This document shows, one piece after another, positions 59,129-64,000 of a stretch of 64,000 nt of DNA (its first letter is position 1; every line of letters begins with the position of its first letter). Where the stretch lies: positions 148,846 to 212,845 of the forward strand of contig CALSFV010000399.1 in NCBI GenBank assembly GCA_943737045.1, given 5' to 3'. The translations under genes were made by a program, and so were the position numbers. The notes beneath the pieces were generated by a model. The model did not search any database. It was not told the origin of the DNA and saw only the letters and a list, made by a program, of their open reading frames with translations. The stretch is from Parapristionchus giblindavisi (lineage: Eukaryota; Nematoda; Chromadorea; Rhabditida; Diplogasteridae).

Positions 59129-59744
59129 TAAGTGCAACGAAGTAAGTGCCTATGCGCAACATCGAAAGTATCCGAGAGTTTAGTATTGAGCAATGGCGAA
59201 TCACCACGCCGACCATCTTTCGATTGTAAAAATAACTAAAACGAAAACTAAAAATGTTTGTTACACTGATTCCTGTCTTCAACTGTTCAGCATATAACAT
59301 TTCTCAAAATTATTGATTTCTGGCTTTCCAAAAAATGGCTGAAAACAGATATAACTGCAGCAACAATCAATCAATACTCTGCTTACAGTATCTTCAATTA
59401 ATATTTATTAGTAATCGATCGACAGAGAAAATAAACTGGGCAACTGAACAACAAGGATGTTAATTGATTAATCAATGTATAGGCCAAGTGTACAACAACA
59501 AAATAAACAATATTGAACAACAATAATAACAACAATAACAATAACAACAACAAAACAATATTGAAACAATGATTTTGATCTTTCCCGTAGATATGTAAAT
59601 GTGTCATTCCGGCAACATATACGCTAACACAATATAGATAAATAATCAAAAATTATTGATTGGAATCAATTAATAATTGGCAAAAATAAATAAATAGTTT
59701 GTAGAAGGTCAGTCAATAATAAACAAAAATTAATCAATAATTGG

Positions 59745-59828
59745 TCAAAAAATCAAACGACAACACCCTCTCTCGACATCTTCATCATCATCTTCAAGTT
59801 CAATCGACACCGGATCCTCCTTTAGAAT
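59745..59828 (-). pseudogene. Orphan last exon of an R1/R2-type RING gene, inverted
   Basis: Minus-strand reading after a TTTGCAG acceptor gives ILKEDPVSIELEDDDEDVE and a stop after CCRLIF. This matches exon 8 of R1 (ILREDPVLIELDDDEEEVD) and R2. The flanking DNA down to about 58500 also matches the sequence downstream of R1 (41690-42540) in inverted order. No exon 7 equivalent was seen further right, so the inverted duplication ends in the intron before this exon. Confidence 0.75.
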
Positions 59829-60243
59829 CTGCAAATATCATTATTTGACCATAATGTAAGCAGAGTTCAGGTGCAATTTTTTTCATAGTTATCATGGCGT
59901 TCTTGTTTATATAATATATTTATCGCTTCTTATATAAAGAGGAACAGAAGATAAACTCAAAGCGATACTTTAGAAATGAATAAGATTCGACGATAGCTGC
60001 TAAATTACATGATTACAGCTTTAATATGATTAATGAAAACTATAGGATTGGGGGAAGTTACAATTAATGTATCAAGATTATTCCAACTATTAACAATTCT
60101 ATTGGAGAAGAATGAAAGATATCTACTACTATTACATCTATTACAACACATTCTCATGTCTATTGAGCGTATTACAATCACCTGTTTTATTTGTACGGGA
60201 ATGTCCGCAATGACTATTTCCTGTTTTGCGTAGTTCAGAAACT

Positions 60244-61035
60244 ACAATGCGGGACATAATGATATGAAACCCATAAAACTTTTGCGATTCCGTCCAAATG
60301 AAGTGTGGAAATCAAAAGAGGCATAAACCATTTGTATCCACGTAGCCGATAACTAACATTTTTTCATCTTAATCCAGTTTTTCAAATTTCATCCAGTTTG
60401 AAAAAAGCAAGCTGAGATAGTTCCCTTGTAAGGTAGCCAACACACGATGATACAGTGCGCGACATAATGATAGGACACCCCTAAAATTTTGCGATTTCAG
60501 CCGAATGGTGAATGGAAATGAAAATATGTATATACCAGTTGTATGACCTTAGCCGATAACTAAGGTAGCCAACACATGATAATATTCACTTTTCCGGTCA
60601 ACGAGAAAATAACGATTTTCCGAAATTTTACCGGGACAGAACGATATGACGCGTCACTATTTTTTTCAAATTTCAGAATAACAGCAACGGGTCAACAATA
60701 GGTTAGTAATCTATGTTATGTCCCTTCCTCGACATTGGACCGAAGATGCGATTGGGCATGCTCCCGTAAAGTGCAGAAATTTTAAAACAGGTTGAGGTTC
60801 GATGACGTCCTACTCTTTTTTGATTGCAGCCTTCAACTCGGCAGCGGAAAAGTACTGTTTGCTGCTCTTGTACACACGACAAACCAGAATGCCACAGAGG
60901 TTCTCCATGGGCTATACATCGGGGGATCGTGCCGGCCATGAAAAAAAAAACAAGGATTCTTGTATGGGAGCATGCCCAATCGCATATTCGGTGCAACCAC
61001 GAGGAAGGGACAAACATAGATTACTAACCTGTTTA
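60244..61035 (-). mobile_element. Degenerate Tc1/mariner-type element
   Basis: Terminal-type words (CAGTGCGCGACATAATGATA) occur near 60244, 60453 and in part at 60632. A transposase remnant follows at 60810-60990. An internal inverted repeat (GGTTAGTAATCTATGTT) flanks 60696-61033. Much rearranged. Confidence 0.65.
60810..60990 (-). pseudogene. Tc1/mariner transposase C-terminal remnant
   Basis: Minus-strand reading gives WPARSPDV, a stop, then PMENLCGILV and KQYFSAAELKAAI. This is the well-known WP-x-SPDLNPIENLWG block of Tc1-like DDE transposases. A HAPI motif lies upstream in a shifted frame. The catalytic core is otherwise missing. Confidence 0.75.
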
Positions 61036-61707
61036 TCACATTCGCACATTGGTGCGGTGAGTCATGGCAGGGGTTCTTCATAGATCAATGATTCTTCTGC
61101 CTTTTCTCTCTCCGGTTCGGCCGGTTGGACTATACCCTCTCCACTCTCGACTACACTCGCCTGTTCCATCAAGAGAAGAGAACCAAATGTTGACGTACTC
61201 CGTTTATGGAATGTGTTATTTCAAATACCGTAGATACGACCGGAAATTTCATCACACGTGGGCGTCCTTTTTTATGTAGCTAGTAAAAATACAGCTCACG
61301 TATGAATTTCATGATCGGATTTTGGTATCTCGGTATTGGGATTCAGTTTTCATTTATCGGAAATACAAGCTAGTTTTTTTAAAACATTTTCTGTGTTTTT
61401 TTCTGAATTTTTTGTTTTTCTGGTTTTTGAAAGCAAAAAGTTCTGTTTTCTGATTTCCGAAGGTTTTTGGAAAACGCCTCCGCCTACGCTAATGACGTCA
61501 CATTTTCCCGGAAAACGGTTTTCCCGTTGTTCTTGCATACGGACAATGGTGACTATCACCGAAACGCCTTGAAATAAATTTAACATCTATCTGTCTTCTT
61601 GTCCTCCTTAATTTGGCTTCACAAAGAAAACAATCAATATTCTCCTTTCTGCTTGGTGGCATCCAGTATCTTCGTGCCTTGGCGTTCACGTCGTCTTCAT
61701 CAATGTA

Positions 61708-62252
61708 CAGTACAGCCCGGTCGTGTTTTGTACACATTCTGCGCTGCGCACCGCTGCGGGGCGCATTTGGACGCATCATTTATTTCCTTTGCGTATGAAT
61801 ATTTTTGAATTCTCAAAGTCTTAATCATGAGTTTCCGTGATAAAAAGTTCTTTTAATGACTAAAGAAACTAAAACAAAATTTTTATTAATGAGAAAAAAC
61901 AATTAAAAGGCAAATCACACTGGTCCGAAAATGATCACTATTAATTTACTGGAAAGGTATACTGTAATATTGCGTATCGATCGCACGATCGCCGTAAGAC
62001 CTATTTTAAAATTTACAGTACCCATCATTTTCGGACCAGTGTGATTTGCCTTTTAATTGTTTTTTTCTAATTAATAAAAATTTTGTTTAATTTTCTTTAG
62101 TCATTAAAAGAACTTTTTATCACGGAAACTCATGATTAAGACTTTGAGAATTCAAAAATATTCATACGCAAAGGAAATAAGTGATGCGTCCAAATGCGCC
62201 CCGCAGCGGCGCGCAGCGCAGAATGTGTACAAAACACGACCGGGCTGTACTG
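61708..62252. mobile_element. 545-bp TA-flanked palindromic MITE
   Basis: CAGTACAGCCCGGTCGTG and its inverse, TA on both sides, arms of about 230 bp. CAGT termini with TA targets fit Tc1/mariner. Confidence 0.85.
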
Positions 62253-62446
62253 TAGTCATCGTCTGTTTGAATTTTATCGGCTCACTTATATTGATGCGCA
62301 CTATGATTTATATTATAATTCAGCGGAGGATTATTGTAGACATGGGATTACTGAACGCTACTGAAATCAGCAAAATTTTCTCTAGCATCTCTTCTTCATT
62401 CATCTTTCATGAGCTATGTCCTTCCACCTTTGCATGATTCCGTATA

Positions 62447-62520
62447 TGTCGATCGATTTATCGATTTCTTATCTTTTAGTCATTTCTCGAATCGATCGAT
62501 TACTGCCGAACGTTTGCTTG
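62447..62520 (+). promoter_or_regulatory. Conserved upstream block of RING genes (R5)
   Basis: Words TATCGATTTCTTATC, CGAATCGATCGATT and TGCCGAACG lie just before the start codon, with no inserted repeat. This may be closest to the original arrangement. Confidence 0.4.
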
Positions 62521-62524
62521 AGGG

Positions 62525-63568
62525 ATGGATCCAAACCCGAATAACGCGGACCAAGATCTGTTGGAGCAATTCGACAGGATCTTCTTTCCGTGGAATCACA
62601 ACGACTTAATGCTTGTGCCACACCCGGGAGAACCATATCCCCAAGCGCAAATCAATCTTCCGCAGGCTGCGAACGCGCGGCAGCCTCAACAACGACCAGA
62701 CGACCAGAGGATGAGGGAATTATTGGTCAGGGGGCATTTCAATTGGTTTACTGTAGCCATTGGGTTACTGTAAGCACTTGGTTTCTGTACTCTCTTTCAT
62801 TATTGATTGTTACAGAACCATCAGGTATATGCACAGCAGCAGGTGGACGCTCTTCGAGCCCTCTACGACAACCCACCGATGGTTCCCGCTCCGTCAATAG
62901 TGAATCAACAAGAATTTGATCGACTGAATGCCGCCGACCCGCTGCAAATACAGCAAATGATCATCCGCGGCACGCGTCGCGTCCCGACTCCCATTGTGAG
63001 ACCCGCGCGCTCGCCCTCTCCACCTCCCGGACCTTTGTATCTGCGTGACGCGCGCGAGTTTGGCAGAGAACGCAGTCGCCACGGAAAGGACTGCATGGCT
63101 GAGATCAAGAAACGTGCTGAGTGCCCGGTCTGCTTCGAAGACTTCCAAGATGGTACGGTAATTTGATCTTTGAAGTTTATTTTTTGACATTTGATCTTTT
63201 CAGTTCCGAAACGTCTGGTACCGCTCGCTCTGCAGTGTGGTCATCTCATTTGTGGAGGTGACGCACTACTTTATCTTTGGAACTTATCTTTTTATCTTTG
63301 ATCTTTGATCTTTGATCTCACTAGATATTATAGAAGTAATGTAAGTAGTGAAACTGCAAATGATGTACATAGAAATATTTAATATATTTATGCTCTAAAT
63401 GCTCTCTGTTGTTACAATTAATATGCATAAATATTCCAGGATGTCTGAAGCAGGTTTCGAAGCACGCCGCAAGGGCGGCAAATCCGCTGCCGTTTGGGCA
63501 CATATCTTGTCCGTTGTGTAGCACGGCCGTGCCCTCCAACAATCTTCCCGCTATTAAGGAGATTGTTT
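62525..63568 (+). CDS. R5: RING-finger protein of the same family (5' part; continues past the window)
   Basis: Exons 62525-62725, 62816-63152, 63204-63257 and 63440-63568 splice in frame. The product starts MDPNPNNADQDLLEQF and has a Gln/Pro-rich stretch, then YLRDAREFGRERSRHGKDCM. The complete RING is C170-x2-C173, C191, H193, C196-x2-C199, C221-x2-C224. The last RING pair reads CPLCS, whereas R1 and R2 have CPVCR. Exon 4 ends with a donor (T|GTTAGT) in the same phase as the paralogues. The next 430 bp hold a TA microsatellite and unrecognised sequence, so the coiled-coil exons must lie beyond 64000 if the gene is intact. Confidence 0.82.
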
Positions 63569-63574
63569 GTTAGT

Positions 63575-63578
<4 letters not shown>

Positions 63579-63638
<60 letters not shown>
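63579..63638. repeat. (TA)n microsatellite (R5 intron 4)
   Basis: About 30 TA units 10 bp after the exon-4 donor. Confidence 0.95.
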
Positions 63639-63639
<1 letters not shown>

Positions 63640-64000
63640 CACTCTCCTTTAAAGCTATTCTAGAAGCCGAGATATGATTTTGCGACCACGAAGTTGCTGC
63701 TAGTCCGCGGCCAATACCCGAATTCGCAGCAACCTGAAAATTTTTATCTGGACAGACCTTGTAGTTCTCTCGATGCTCACGAAGTTTGGCGAGTACGAAA
63801 AAATCCGTGAAAGAATAATGAATTTTCGAAAAAGTGTTGTTCGGTTGCGTCATCACTATGCAATAACCAGAAAGGCCCGTGAGACCTTATAAGAGGATCG
63901 AATACGTACATACTGTGGGTACATCATGTACAAGTTACAGCTTGGTATCTCAACTGACGCCAAAATTGCACCAGAAATAAAAAGTGTATTTTGACTTTAC
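63640..64000. other. No gene seen
   Basis: Unrecognised sequence inside what should be an intron of R5; possibly the edge of another insertion. Confidence 0.4.

Larger units (their letters stand above)
53243..59828 (-). repeat. Inverted duplication, minus arm
   Basis: Mirror of the plus arm, shorter mainly because it lacks several transposons present there and has lost R3 exon 1. The spacer between the arms is about 0.5 kb (52713-53242). Confidence 0.85.

Noticed and set aside
60703..61017. 104-residue minus-strand protein
   Set aside because: The recognisable transposase motif is in another frame with a stop; this open frame is incidental.

Overview
The window looks like a gene-poor, repeat-rich stretch of a small-genome animal nuclear chromosome. 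Nematode is my best guess, possibly a diplogastrid. The reasons are many short exons (about 50-150 bp), short introns with GT-AG ends, interspersed ACTGTAG-type words, very abundant palindromic DNA transposon remnants, and intron-filling words such as TTGATTGATT and TGATCTTTGATC. The taxonomy is inference; no rRNA or mitochondrial marker is present.

Region 1 (1-24440) is a head-to-tail array of three genes for the cohesin kleisin RAD21/SCC-1. Copy A enters from the left edge with only its last exons (1-2141). Copy B (4934-12040) and copy C (14622-23060) are complete 20-exon genes that I could splice without a stop, giving 602 and 604 residues. B and C are near identical even in introns and flanks, so that duplication is recent. 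Differences between them are mostly clean transposon insertions with target-site duplications, and each copy shows the empty site of the other. Copy A carries a seven-fold 21-bp coding minisatellite where B and C have an intron and the start of the C-terminal region.

Region 2 (24440-32640) holds no confident gene. It contains nested palindromic MITEs, a LINE C-terminal remnant (26398-26580), long GA/CT tracts, a cluster of CATGCATGATCATGCATG-like palindromes, two possible orphan exons near 28.6-28.9 kb, and a block (31540-32090) also found upstream of kleisin copies B and C.

Region 3 (32650-64000) holds a family of genes I call R1-R5. Each encodes a short acidic N-terminus, a Pro/Ala/Gln-rich linker, a C3HC4 RING finger and a charged coiled coil, and probably acts as an E3 ubiquitin ligase. 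R1 (32650-41687) and R2 (45026-50841) splice to complete reading frames. R3 (52438-about 52712) is a 5' fragment. Then the sequence turns round: R3 exon-2 fragment, R4 (a decayed copy of R2) and an R1-like last exon follow on the minus strand. Thus about 41.5-52.7 kb and 53.2-59.8 kb form a large, eroded inverted duplication. R5 (62525-63568, running out of the window) restarts on the plus strand.

Functionally, the kleisins would close the SMC1-SMC3 ring and be cleaved by separase; two ExxR candidate sites are visible. The RING proteins would mark unknown substrates with ubiquitin. No sequence evidence links the two families beyond their proximity and the shared upstream block. The remaining DNA is dominated by non-autonomous transposons. 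One large group has CATA...TATG ends and 8-9-bp target duplications. Others have TTAA/TTAT, TA or TAA targets. Several are nested, and some sit a few bases from start codons or splice sites of the RING genes.
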